From the NCBI GenBank assembly GCA_023374045.1, contig CM041777.1, positions 464,657,827 through 464,721,826 on the forward strand: a stretch of 64,000 nt of DNA, written 5' to 3'. How positions within the stretch are numbered: the first letter of the stretch is position 1; every line of letters starts with the position of its first letter. Origin of the DNA: Limonium bicolor (Eukaryota; Streptophyta; Magnoliopsida; Caryophyllales; Plumbaginaceae). The notes beneath the pieces were generated by a model. That model was not told where the DNA came from. It saw nothing but the letters and a program-made list of their open reading frames with translations, and searched no databases. The translations under genes were made by a program, and so were the position numbers. Shown here one piece after another: positions 11,995-22,300 of the stretch.

Positions 11995-13776
11995 GTGGAT
12001 CCAGTTGTTCCAGTTCATCGTTCAACTAGAGAGTCACATAGACCCAGTTATTTGACTAATTTTGTCTATAACAATGCTTTCAGAGATGTTCTCGATGACA
12101 GGGTTTACCGAAATGAAGATTCTACTGTCAATCTTATCTCAGGTTGTGAAAGTCTCACTGATCTTCCACCAGCAACTTGTGTGGCACTGTTGTCTAATAC
12201 TCAGGTTGGTTCTTCTGTTGATATGAAGGAGCCTCTGCATTATAAAGATGCCTCTCAGCACGCTCATTGGCGTAAGGCTATGGATGATGAGTTGCAAGCT
12301 CTTGAACGGAATGCAACATGGACGATTGTTGATTTACCACATGGCAAGAAGGTGGTTGGTTGCAAGTGGGTTTATAGGGTTAAGCTCAAGTCTGATGGTA
12401 CTCTCGAAAGATATAAGGCAAGGCTAGTTGCCAAAGGCTTTACCCAGTGCCATGGGTTAGATTACACTGAGACTTTTTCTCCTATTGTTAAGCTTACAAC
12501 AATTCGTGCTCTCATTGTTGTCGCTCTCAACAAGGGATGGGTCATTAATCAGCTTGATGTGAATAACGCTTTTCTTCATGGCGATTTAGATGAGGAAGTC
12601 TACATGCGTATTCCGGATGGCCTTGCGGTGCCCGGTAAAAACAAAGCCTGTCTGTTAAAAAAATCTTTATATGGGCTTAAACAGGCTTCCAGACAGTGGT
12701 TTTCTAAGTTGACCAGTTTTCTTTACACCCTTTCTTTCCAACAATCTAAGAATGATTACTCTTTGTTTTACAAAGACATATCCAATGGAAGAATGTTTCT
12801 CGCTGTTTACATGGATGATATTCTGGTTGTGGGAGCTTGTCAAGATGAGATCAATAAGATCAAACATGCTTTGGATCACACTTGTAAAATTAAAGACCTG
12901 GGGTCGCTTCATTATTTCTTGGGCATCGAGTTCCTTCCTACCAAAGAAGGTTATATTTTATCTCAACGCAAATATTGTCAGGACCTCATTGAAGAATTTG
13001 AGTGCCACAAGCGACGTGTTGCGCAAAGACCAATGCTAGTGGGCAAACCTTTGTTGGCAGATGAAGGGAATTTCTTATCAGATCCTACTGTCTATCGACG
13101 GCTTGTTGGCAAACTCAATTATTTGTCTAACACACGACCCGACATCAGTTTTGCGGTTCAAAATCTGAGTCAATTTATGCAGCGCTCTACAGACACTCAC
13201 ATGGAGGCCGCACTCCATACCCTTTGTTATATCAGGGGGACGGTAAATTATGGTCTCATGCTTACTGGTGAAGGACCTTCCTCTTTACAACTCGTTGCTT
13301 ATTGTGATTCCGACTGGGCTGCTTGTCCTAATACCAGAAAATCTGTTTCTGGATACTATATTTTTTTGGGTCTTAGTCTTATTTCTTGGAAGACTAAGAA
13401 ACAAGGTTCTGTTTCTCTCTCCAGTGCAGAAGCAGAGTATCGTTCCCTCTGTCGGGTTACTACAGAACTCACGTGGCTTACCTGCTTATTGTCTAAACTT
13501 TGTGTTGATAATATAGTTCCGATTCCAGTCAAGTGTGATAATCAGTCTGCTATCCACATTGCTCGCAACCCTGTTTTTCATGAGCGAACGAAGCATATTG
13601 AAATCGATTGTCACTTTGTTCGTGAACAGATACAACGAGGTCTGGTTGATGTTGTTTATACCCCCTCTTCTACACAGTTGGCCGACATGTTAACCAAGGT
13701 ACTGCCAGGTACAAGATATCAGCAACAGCTTCCATTAATGGGGATGCGTGACACACACGACTCCAAGCCTTGCTAA
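11995..13776 (+). pseudogene. Copia reverse transcriptase and RNase H
   Basis: A 593-codon open stretch in the same frame as the integrase, separated from it only by the TGA at 11902. It holds the copia RT landmarks Q-L-D-V-N-N-A-F-L-H-G, Y-M-D-D catalytic box (near 12810) and S-L-Y-G-L-K-Q-A. RNase H follows with Y-C-D-S-D-W, S-S-A-E-A-E-Y and C-D-N-Q-S-A. This is the best-preserved part of the element. It would convert element RNA to DNA in the particle, but upstream stops mean it is not made as part of a full polyprotein. Confidence 0.93.
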
Positions 13777-13790
13777 ACAAGTTCATCTAC

Positions 13791-13807
13791 AGCTTGGGGG
13801 GGGGGGG
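13791..13807 (+). promoter_or_regulatory. Copia polypurine tract
   Basis: AGCTT followed by a run of twelve G directly before the 3' LTR; it primes plus-strand DNA synthesis. Confidence 0.85.
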
Positions 13808-14109
13808 TATTGGCGAGTTGGGCTATTTAGCCCACAAGCCCTGTTTTAGTTACATTAATAAGCTGTTAATTTGTTTCTGCATTATCTAGAGTAGTTGAGA
13901 TTCTTAGAGATTTTCTAGCAAAGCAGTTTATATCTTCTGTTTCTATATAAGCCTTAGAAACGATAAGATTGTAATCAGATAACACTTATTATTGATTGAT
14001 GAATACAAAAATGCCGCTTACACAAAGTCCACTCTTTACACCTTCACAATCTTAATGATGCTTACACAAAACTCACGCTTTACACTTACACAAACCTAGA
14101 ATTCTAAGA
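13808..14109 (+). repeat. Copia 3' LTR
   Basis: Nearly identical to 8934-9234, with the same TATTGG start and CTAAGA end, followed by target duplication GGAGT. Confidence 0.93.
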
Positions 14110-14409
14110 GGAGTCGGTAAATTAACGCCATTGTTTTCTGAATCTACTAACTGCTTCGAACAAGGTACCCATCTTGTTCTTCCCTCTGACTCCAATTGCA
14201 GTCCCTCTCCGGTGAGGAATCCATTGACCTTGCTTATCCTCTCAGAGAAGACCCTGTTCAAAAATTGAGGAGAGAAGTGGTCTTGTGAATATTAAGACGA
14301 GCAACCAACAGTTTGTGGTGTGTGAAACTTTAAATCTCGGTAGCGACCTTTGAATTTCTGAATTTGGTCCTATTTTTGTAACTATTGCATTTCCTCACCA
14401 CATTTGAAG
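14110..14409. other. Flank between copia and LINE, no gene
   Basis: Starts with the copia target duplication and the TCGGTAAATTAACG motif of 8050-8930. I see no coding signal. It could be the 5' leader or a remnant upstream of the LINE. Confidence 0.4.
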
Positions 14410-15021
14410 CATGCAATCTGCTAGAGCTAATGACTTGCTTGGCATTAACTGTCGCGGTCTGGGCGAGCCTGAAGCAGTTTAGGATCTCATGGATCTTGTT
14501 CGGGGGGAATCACCTAATTTAGTTTTCTTAACTGAAACTATATCAACTGAAGAGACGAGGAGGTTTAGAAGTTCTTTGAAGGATTACTAGAGGTGGTGGT
14601 TGACTCAGCACATAAGAGTGGTGGTTTATGTCTGCTTTGGAATAATAGAGTGAAAATCCAGGTTTTGTCTCAATCTCTTCATCATATTGATTTTTGGGTA
14701 AAGGGAGGAGAGTTGGGATGCGGGTGGAGGAGCACTGGTTTTTACGACTGGCCAGATCAAGGGGAGAAACATCTTTCATGGCAGCTTCTTCGTCACAGTT
14801 ATTGCGATGTGAGTGAGCTATGGATGGTGTTTAGAGATCTGAATGAGATTATTTTTCAATCAGAGTATAGTAGCGGTGGGAGAAGGAGCTGCAAGGCAAT
14901 ATGGAAGATTTTAGGCTTTTTGTTGAACAACGTGGTTTATCAAACTTGGGGTAGGGGATATGTTCACATTTACAAATCTGTGGGATGGTGATCGTTGCTC
15001 TAAGTGTAGACTTGATAAGGG
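14410..15021 (+). pseudogene. LINE (L1-type) endonuclease, first part
   Basis: Non-LTR retrotransposon ORF2 begins here. The start L-G-I-N-C-R-G-L-G near 14440 is the plant LINE version of the N-C-R-G-L-G endonuclease motif, followed by F-L-T-E-T near 14528. From 14593 come the G-G-L-C-L-L-W segment, S-W-x-L-L-R and a degenerate D-L-N-E-I (normally G-D-F-N-E-I). The endonuclease nicks target DNA for target-primed reverse transcription. There is a stop at 14479, and a CACTA element splits the domain at 15022. No ORF1 is visible upstream. Confidence 0.8.
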
Positions 15022-16143
15022 CACTAATACAAAATAAGTCTATTTCGGCAGTTGTTTTGGGCCTATTTCGACGGTCGAAATAGGTGTGCAATCCTATTTT
15101 GGCGGTTTTTAGCTAGGAACTACCGAAATAGACACATTTTTAGAATAAAAAAACACACCTATTTCGGCGGTTCCTAGCTAACAACCGCCGAAATAGGTGT
15201 AATTTTAAAAAAATTGTTACTGTTGCCCTGTCTTCAACCTCGCCAGTTAGGGTTGCAAAATTACAGTGAGGCGTAGAGAGATATTCATTGTTCGCCAGTT
15301 AGGGTTGTAAAATTACTGTGAGAGGCGCATAGAAGGGAGGCGCGCAGATCATGTTCCTTGTTCTCCAGTTGCAAAATTACCGTGAGTGAATAGATTGTAG
15401 GCGTAGAGCATGTTCCTTGTTCGTCAGTTCGGGTTGTAAAATTACCATGAGACGCAGAGCATGTTCATTGTTCGCCATTTAGGGCACACAAAGAGAGGCG
15501 CAGAGCATGTTCCTTGTTCTCTAGTTGCAAAATTACCTACAATGAAGAAAATGAATATATTTGTAGACATAAAGAAGAGAATGAAAATGTACATAGCGTG
15601 TATGCATTCCTTGTTCACATGAGAGAATAAGATAAGTATGAGTATATTACCGGTTCAGAATGAACAACAGCCCCGTCTTCATTCTGGTGAGCAAGATGCA
15701 GTAGTTGGGGTGATTTATCACTCCATAGGCATAGACACAAGAAGAGAATGAAGGGGGAGGAAGAGGCGTAAACATGAAGAGAATGAAAAGAGAGAGAGGA
15801 AGCATCAGAAAAAGAAGGCGGAGGCGGGCACAATTATTATAAAATTTCGTCTATTTCAGTGGTTTTTAGCTAGAAACCTCCGCAATAGACTAAAAAACCG
15901 GTAATGTGAAAAATTGAACAGGGATGACTCTATTTCGGCGGTTCCTAGCAAAGAATAGCCGAAACAGGTGTATTTTTTTACACACACAATATTCGTTGAC
16001 CCTATTTTCGTGGTTCATAGCTAAGAAACGCCGAAATATGTGTCTTTTTTTTACGCGAAGAAGGTTTTTGGGGCCCTATTTTGGTAGTTGTGAGAACAAC
16101 AGTCGAAATAAGGGCGCCGAGATAGGCGTTTTTTGTACTAGTG
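15022..16143. mobile_element. Non-autonomous CACTA DNA transposon
   Basis: The 1122 bp element starts CACTAATACAAAA and ends TTTTTTGTACTAGTG, the inverted CACTA terminus, and is flanked by a 3 bp duplication GGG (15019-15021 and 16144-16146). The subterminal parts carry many copies of CTATTTCGGCGGTT and its reverse complement, which would be transposase-binding sites and form hairpins such as that at 15160-15200. No transposase is encoded. It interrupts LINE endonuclease sequence, so it is younger than the LINE. Confidence 0.9.
15235..15540. repeat. Degenerate tandem repeats inside the CACTA element
   Basis: About five imperfect units combine GTTGTAAAATTAC, GAGGCGCAGAGCATG and TTCCTTGTTCGCCAG, each roughly 55-80 bp. 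They are internal filler of the non-autonomous element. Confidence 0.7.
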
Positions 16144-16146
16144 GGG

Positions 16147-17750
16147 ATAGGGTACAGAGGATTTGGTGATAAAGTTTCCAAAGGCAAGGGTATTTAACTT
16201 GAAGTGGGTTTTCTCAAATCATCGCCTGATTCAAAATAAGCTTGATGCTCTTACAGGTGCGGGTCCTAGGTTTTTAAATTTGAATATTGTTATGTGGATA
16301 AGTAGGAATGTCACAACGCAGTCAACGTGGTGTGGGTAGCGATAGATGTAGGAATGAAAACTATGTGGAAAGAGTACTGAGATGTGGACAACTCCTAAAG
16401 GATTGGGGAGGAAACAAAAGAGAGAGGAAAAGAGGCAGCTGGCGATGAAAAAGCTGGAACTAAACAAAATGGTTATGGAGGGCCAGAAGGAAAAGAGAAG
16501 GGAGGTCTTGGCTGAAATAGATGATGTGTTTCTTAGAGAAAATATTGGATGGGTGCAAAGAGCCAGAAGTAAATATTTGGTGGAAGGGGATAAGAACACT
16601 ATATTCTTTTTCCTTAAGGCCAATGCTAAGAATAGAAAGAATGAGATTTGGAGTTGATGGATAGATCGGGAGTAATTAAGAGGGAGTGGGCAAAGATTGA
16701 AGAAGTTTCTAGAAAGTATTTTATGGATCTGTTTGCCTCATTTAATCCGTAGAGCAATAATCTTTTGTTGAGTTGTGTGGAGAAAAAAGTTTTTCCAGAA
16801 ATGCTGGAGGTGATGAAAAAGAAGTTTGAGGTAAAGAAATTGCTCGATGTAGTGAAGAAAATGAACAAAAGGAAGGCACCGGGTCCAGATGGTATTAACT
16901 ATACTTTTCTTGTTTCCTCTTGGCATACTATGGGTGATATGTTTATTGCGGTGGCTCTGAAAGTTGATTGAAGGCATTTTTCAGGATAGGATTAACCGCA
17001 CACATATTGTGTTGATTCCAAAGTTCATTGCGCTTAAAAATATGAGAGACTTCAGGTCAATATCTCTGCCTACTATTATATACATGGTGATGGCAAAAGT
17101 ATTAGCAAACATGTTAAAAGGTGTGATTCATGACCTCATTTCGTATGACCAGACCGTCTTAATTTCAAACAGGTAGAAATCTGATAATATCATGGTTGCT
17201 CATGAGACTTTACATGGTATGAAGTACTCTAAGGCAAGAAAGAGGGGTTTGTTTACTTTGAAGCTGGACATGGCAAAAGCTAATGATAGGGTGAAATGGA
17301 GCTTCTTGTTTGGGATAATGGAGGCGATCAGTCTTAGAGGCAGATGGTTGAACATAGTGAAATGGGCGGTGACTTCATCCATGATGGCTGTCCGAATAAA
17401 TGGCCATCCAAGAAAGTGTTTCAGCCTAGGTAAGGGTTGAGACAAGGGAATCTACTATCACCCTTGTTCGTATTCGTTATGAAGGCGATGTTAGCAAGTC
17501 TTTAGAATACAAGACAAGTGGGCTTGGTTAAGGGCGTTAAAGTAGGGCTCCATGGGTCAGAGATTAGTATTTTGAGCTTCACAAACGGCTATGTTTTATT
17601 TGGGAAAGCTTTAGAGGATAATTTTAGGAATATGAAGGATATCCTATTCGATTTTCAGGAGGCATCAGGGCAGGCCATAAGTGAAGGTAAGTCTAGTCTA
17701 ATCTTCTCTAGAGGTATGGATCAACACAAAAAAGCATGATTGGTAATTGT
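16147..17750 (+). pseudogene. LINE endonuclease end and reverse transcriptase
   Basis: Continues the LINE after the CACTA insertion. D-R-V-Q near 16150 is the end of the endonuclease. The segment from 16382 includes E-G-D-K-N-T-I-F-F, the linker motif before LINE RT. RT follows with R-K-A-P-G-P-D-G near 16875, I-P-K and R-S-I-S-L near 17020-17070, K-L-D-M-A-K-A near 17262 and S-P-L-F near 17457. The catalytic Y/F-A-D-D box is lost: the matching segment near 17575 reads S-F-T-N-G-Y. Several frameshifts and stops make this a dead copy. Confidence 0.85.
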
Positions 17751-18740
17751 TTCGGTATCGAGGAGGTGGATGATTGGGGCTTTTACCTTGGTTTCCCATA
17801 AAAAATGAGTCAGAGTACAAGGCATATTTTTTGATACATTAAAGAGAGAGTTCAAAGAAGGGTGCAAACATGGGCGGGGAAAATCTCCCAGGCTGGGAGG
17901 ATGACCCTCATTAAGAGTATCTTGCAAGCGATTCATTCCTATGTTATGGTGTTATGAAATTGCTCAAAACGTTGTTAAAAGGGATTGAAGATTTGATTAG
18001 AGATTTTAGTGGAAATATATGTAAAGTGGGAAGGGTGTAAAGGCAAAGATGAAGATGGGTTGAGTTTCTGAAAGTCAGAGGACTTCAATCTTACTCTACT
18101 GGCAAAGCAAGGATGAAGAGTGTTAACCAACCCTGGCCTCCTTGTTTCGCTGATGTTTAAGGAAAATTATTTTCCTTCTACTCAGTTACTTGAGGCTCAA
18201 CTTGGCCACAGACCGAGCCCAATCTGGAGATCGATTCTTGCTTCGCCGAGTTTGATTAAACGTGGTACAAGGAGATTGATAGGGGATGGAAAGTCAACTT
18301 TGGTCAGAGACAGATGGATTCCTCATAAGCCAGGAGGGGATTCTTGAGGGTGGGAGAATGAGATTGGAGAAGACTGCAACTCGAAAGTAAGTGATTTTAT
18401 TATGGAGGATGAAAGGAAATGGGATGAGGAGATAGTGAATGCTTGTTTTTTAGAGGAGAACACGAGGCTCATTTTTGGCATTCCTTTCGTACAAGTGTCT
18501 AGCCCAGATAGCCAACGAAGGAGTTTATGTCTGAGTTCCTTGTGTGGGGGAAGTGTAGGGAAGGTGTTTAAAAAGGTGAGGAATTGTACGCTGCATCTGC
18601 GTTTAGAGCTTTTTGTGTGGAAGCTGTCTAAAGTGGAGCTAGTTCGGAGATGTGGTGATTACAGATGCCCATTATGCGGTGGTTGGGAGAGCCATGCTCA
18701 TATTCTTTTCTCTTGCCTGCAAGTCCACTGCTTTTAGGTT
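17751..18740 (+). pseudogene. LINE RT thumb and zinc-finger C-terminus
   Basis: Fragments of the post-RT region in changing frames. The stretch 18120-18340 resembles the conserved W-R-S-I...G-I-R-W-x-I-G-D-G segment (here R-L-I-G-D-G-K-S). The stretch 18560-18735 contains the reverse-transcriptase-associated zinc finger C-P-L-C-G...H-x-x-x-x-C. Nothing intact remains. Confidence 0.75.
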
Positions 18741-19189
18741 ATTGACTTTGTCCTCTCTTAGTAAGCCTCAAAATGTCTTGAGTTGGTCTTACACCTTTGA
18801 GCCATATGGTTCATTAGGTGTCAGGTCGTTCATGGCGAGGCTCTATCGTTGGAGTGGGGGTGGATAGAGCTTGGAGTTTTTTGGGAACTGTAAGTTTCAG
18901 ATTGACGGAGGAGAAGGGTGGAGCAAATGAGGAGGTGTTTGACGACGATCTCGCTCAGGTGTGGGTGGATGGTAGTGTGCTCAGGTGAGATGTGGTGGAT
19001 AGGGAGCAATATGTAGAGATGCGAGGGGTGAGATATGTGCTTAGTCCGTGATGGGGTTACCACATGGACGTTCCAGTGGCGAAGAAGACTATTTGAATAC
19101 AAATAAGGTAGTCTCTCCGAGTTGATGACCAAGCTGTAAGGAGTACTCACTGATCCTACCAAAAGCGACACTATTATTTAGGACCTATT
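18741..19189. other. Unassigned sequence between LINE fragments
   Basis: I cannot recognise a coding signal. The open frames on both strands are short and unlike known families. It may be more decayed LINE sequence. Confidence 0.35.
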
Positions 19190-20390
19190 AGGGGATAAAT
19201 GCTACTCAGTTGGTATGGGAACAAGACTAATGCAGCGTTCTATTGTTACCTCGCCGTGGGGAAACAGGAAATTGGTATGGTCGTAGCTTGCTCCACCACG
19301 AGCTAAGATCTTACTCTTCCTGCTGTCATGGGAGAGACTATGCACTAGAGACCTTCTATTCGAGAGAGATATTGTGAGCATATCCGAGAGTATGTGCCCA
19401 AGATGTAAGCGAGGTATGGAATCAGCACATCACGCGGTATGGTGTAAGCATGCCTACAGCTTGTGGAGTAGGGTCCTCCAATGGTGGGGTGTGTATATTA
19501 CACTTCCTTTTGACGTTAAAAATATACTCCAAGTGTGGGACTATGCGGTTAGTGGGAGAGATGAGCGGTGGATGTGGGGAGCTACACTTCGTATCCTACT
19601 TCTACTGTCATGGGAAACAAGAAACAAAGCATTGTTAAACCGGAAGAGGTGGAGAAATTTGATGTGTTTGAGCTGCTCAAGGTAAAGGTATGGAGAGGGA
19701 TATTCTCAAATGGGATAAGACCACCAATGGAAATGCACTCATTCCTTCACAACAAGGACCTTCTACGAGCTTGGAAAATGTTGAAATGAAGTTGTACTCC
19801 GATGGTAAACGATGGAGCTGTCCGCTCTGAGTATGTAATGGTATGGTGTTAGTTGGGTTGTATTATTTTGATGGTAATATCCGGAAGATTTATGCTGGTC
19901 GGTTATACCTGTAAGGATCATTCTATTTGTAAATTTTCCATTTATAGAAGGCCCGATGCCACACCTTACAAATAAAAAAAAGTGGTGGGAGCGGCCATGG
20001 GCAGTTCAAGAGGGATGTTTCTTCTTAGCGTGAAGGAAGCGAAAGCCAAGGTGTTGGGGCTTAAATTGGCGCGAGAGTTGGGTTTTAGGAAAATTAAAAC
20101 TGATGAGCGATTCGTTAGAAGCATTAAATTTACTAAAGAAGGGGGATTTCTTATGGCCACCAGCAAAGTGCGTCTTGTTGGATATAAAATGGTTGTTTGG
20201 TTTGTTTGACTTTGTTTCCTGGAAATATGTCAATATAAATTTAAATGTGGAAGCTCATATGCTTTCTAGAAAAGGTATAATCGAGAAGTGGGATCTTTGG
20301 TTGTTGGGGGCGTCAATGAACGATATTTAGTACATGTTGATTTGAATTAATATAATGTTTGGTTATAAAAATATGAAGATTGTAGCGTGC
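19190..20390 (+). pseudogene. Second LINE fragment: zinc finger and RNase H end
   Basis: A second reverse-transcriptase-associated zinc finger appears at 19388-19450 (C-P-R-C-K-R-G...H-H-A-V-W-C), preceded by A-P-P-R-A-K. A terminal RNase H-like segment follows at 19982-20330 (E-A-K-A-K-V-L-G-L-K-L-A-R-E-L-G). A second finger behind the one at 18670 means this is a different LINE copy or a duplication. Frames are broken. The A/T-rich end near 20390 may be the 3' end of the LINE. Confidence 0.7.
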
Positions 20391-20671
20391 GATTTTGACA
20401 AGTGTGTGTTCGTACATTGTCACAATGAGTGACGAGTGTATGAAAAGAGGCTTTTCAATTATATTAATGAAAGAGTTTTCATCTTGATATGTTGTACTGT
20501 TAGTTTCTTATTATCACACTTTATCTTATTGAACTTTTAGCTTCCACGCCTATCTAAATCTGCTAGCTCTTATAAATTAATGAAAAAAATTCTGAAATAG
20601 CCTTCTGAAACAAAAATATTACTCATATTAACCTCCTTCCGAAACTAATTCCTAAAATAGCACTCCCGGGA
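20391..20671. other. A/T-rich spacer, no gene
   Basis: I see no gene, terminal repeats or target duplications here. Confidence 0.4.
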
Positions 20672-21058
20672 GAAATCGTCTCTTGAAGAGATGATTTCAT
20701 TAAGTATCAAAGTAGAAATCGTCTCTTGAAGAGACGATTTCTCTTATCCCCGCGCCACGTTAGTCGCTGACTCAGCGGGACGGAGGGGAAGGAGAAATCG
20801 CCTCTTGTAAAGATGATTTCTTGAAATCATCTTTGCAAGAGACGATTTCTCCCTTCTTCGTACACCGCGGCTCTTTTGTTTTAAACAAGTGAAATGTCTC
20901 TACAAGAGACAATTTTGTGATTCATAAACAAAACCTCTCTGGTCCAGGCTGCCCCAGGGACCGCCCCGCAGTGGTTTTTTTTAAGAGGTCAAATTGTCTC
21001 TTGAAGAGACGATTTCTTTTGAAGTCAATATGAAATCGTCTCTTCAAGAGACGATTTC
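20672..21058. repeat. Seven copies of a 27 bp palindrome (GAAATCGTCTCTTGAAGAGAC...)
   Basis: The palindrome core CGTCTCTTGAAGAGACG flanked by GAAAT/ATTTC occurs at about 20672, 20714, 20793, 20823, 20891, 20990 and 21032. Copies at 20714 and 21032 are nearly perfect and the others carry a few changes. The spacers are unrelated. No recognised element boundary explains it. Confidence 0.85.
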
Positions 21059-21324
21059 ACTTGTTCACAACACTTGGGCAGATTTTCCAAGTGTTGGAAC
21101 ACCACAAATTCATTACAACCCACATGTACATATTATGAACTAGCACACAATCACGATACTCAGAATCCAGTCAAAACATTTGTAACATTACAAAAACACA
21201 AGAAATCAAAATGTGAACCAAATGTAATAGTTTATAAGATAGAAAACATAAAAAAATAGTAATACAATCTCAAAATCAAGTTGCTTACAAAATGTAACAA
21301 CCTACATCATCTATGTCCACGTCG
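21059..21324. other. A/T-rich spacer, no gene
   Basis: No gene seen. The sequence is A-rich on the + strand with scattered ACATTACAAAA motifs. It would be the 3' flank of the gene tail at 21325-21800 if that reads on the minus strand. Confidence 0.35.
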
Positions 21325-21800
21325 TACATATGTCCTAGTCCCACATAGGTGTAGGATCCTCTACCGTTGATGCGATAGTAGGATCTAGGACACAACCACT
21401 AAGATCTGCTACATCATAATGATGTCGGGAATCGTTATCCCTAAGCGGTGCTCCAGGAGTGGATGTAGAAGCTAAAGCTAAGTTTGAAGACGGCGTGGTG
21501 ATGTTAAAGTCTATGCTTGTCCCACCACCGGAGGATGATGCCCCATGACCACCTGAGCTACTCGCAAAACACGCAAACCTAGTGGTGGTGACCTGCTGCG
21601 TAGGATCGATGACCTGAGACATGGTCATGCTACCGGTGATGTCAAACTCCTCCTGATGATCTACTGGCTTAGCAGCTTGACCATGTGCACGTCCTCTACC
21701 TCGACCACACAGACGATGACCACGCCCTTCTCTTCCACCTTGATCTGCAACGGCATTTGCATCTTTATCGTCAGGGGCAACTGTTGGGACATGCTGTGGT
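21325..21800 (-). pseudogene. C-terminal tail of an unrecognised protein
   Basis: Reading from about 21780 down to the stop near 21335, one minus-strand frame runs through a Gly/Arg-rich segment (C-G-R-G-R-G-R-A-H-G), then an acidic and Ser/Gly-rich tail with many Thr and Ser, ending D-P-T-P-M-W-D. I do not recognise the family. Low-complexity tails like this occur in proteins of plant DNA transposons, but that is a guess. The frame is lost at about 21800-21840 where E2 integrase begins, so this sequence marks the break of E2. Confidence 0.4.
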
Positions 21801-21839
21801 CATGGGAGGACGTAGTACGTGTTGTTGTACATGTCCTCT

Positions 21840-22300
21840 TCCAGATGTCCTTGATAGGAATGAATTTTGCCACTTTCGTCTATTTGTCAACGATAACCCA
21901 TATGGTGTTCGAACCTCCCTTAGTCAATGGAAGGCCGACAATGAAGTCCATGGATAAATCCTCAAACTTCCAGTACGGAATGGGCATAGGATGCACAAAC
22001 CTCTTGGTCTTCTGTGCTCGAACTTGACTTTCTGACAAGTCAAGTAGCAGGTAACAAACTCTACTACAACCTTCTTTATGTCACTCCATCAGAAGTGTAC
22101 CTTCAGGTCTTTGTACATCTTCGACGATCCCGGGTGGATGGACAAGGAAGAGCAATGAGCTTCCTGCTGAATCTTTTCCTTCTATTCTGGGCTGGACTCT
22201 AGAATGCATAATCTGCCATTCAGTCTTATCAACCCATAATCACTGAGTCTGAAATCATACTTCTGCCCCTCGAAGGTGCCGTCAACCAGCTACTGCCCAA
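21840..22300 (-). pseudogene. E2 integrase (zinc finger and start of core)
   Basis: The minus-strand reading contains the integrase zinc finger (H-P-G near 22130, C-x-x-C near 22030) and the start of the catalytic core around D-F-I-V-G-L-P near 21945. It ends with D-K/R-L-T-K-V-A-K-F near 21880. Several stops break it. The second Asp and the Glu of the catalytic triad are not present because the element is truncated. Confidence 0.75.

Larger units (their letters stand above)
8934..14109 (+). mobile_element. Ty1/copia LTR retrotransposon, full-length but degraded
   Basis: Complete 5.2 kb element with two 301-302 bp LTRs, an initiator-Met tRNA primer site, gag-protease-integrase-RT-RNase H in copia order and a G-rich polypurine tract. 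A 5 bp target duplication GGAGT flanks it (8929-8933 and 14110-14114). The polyprotein is broken by in-frame stops at 9408, 11164 and 11902 and a one-base frameshift near 10592. One integrase catalytic Asp is changed, so this copy is unlikely to be autonomous. The near-identical LTRs point to a fairly recent insertion. Confidence 0.95.

Noticed and set aside
12752..13516. Extra frames inside the copia RT region
   Set aside because: Shadows of the RT-RNase H reading frame.
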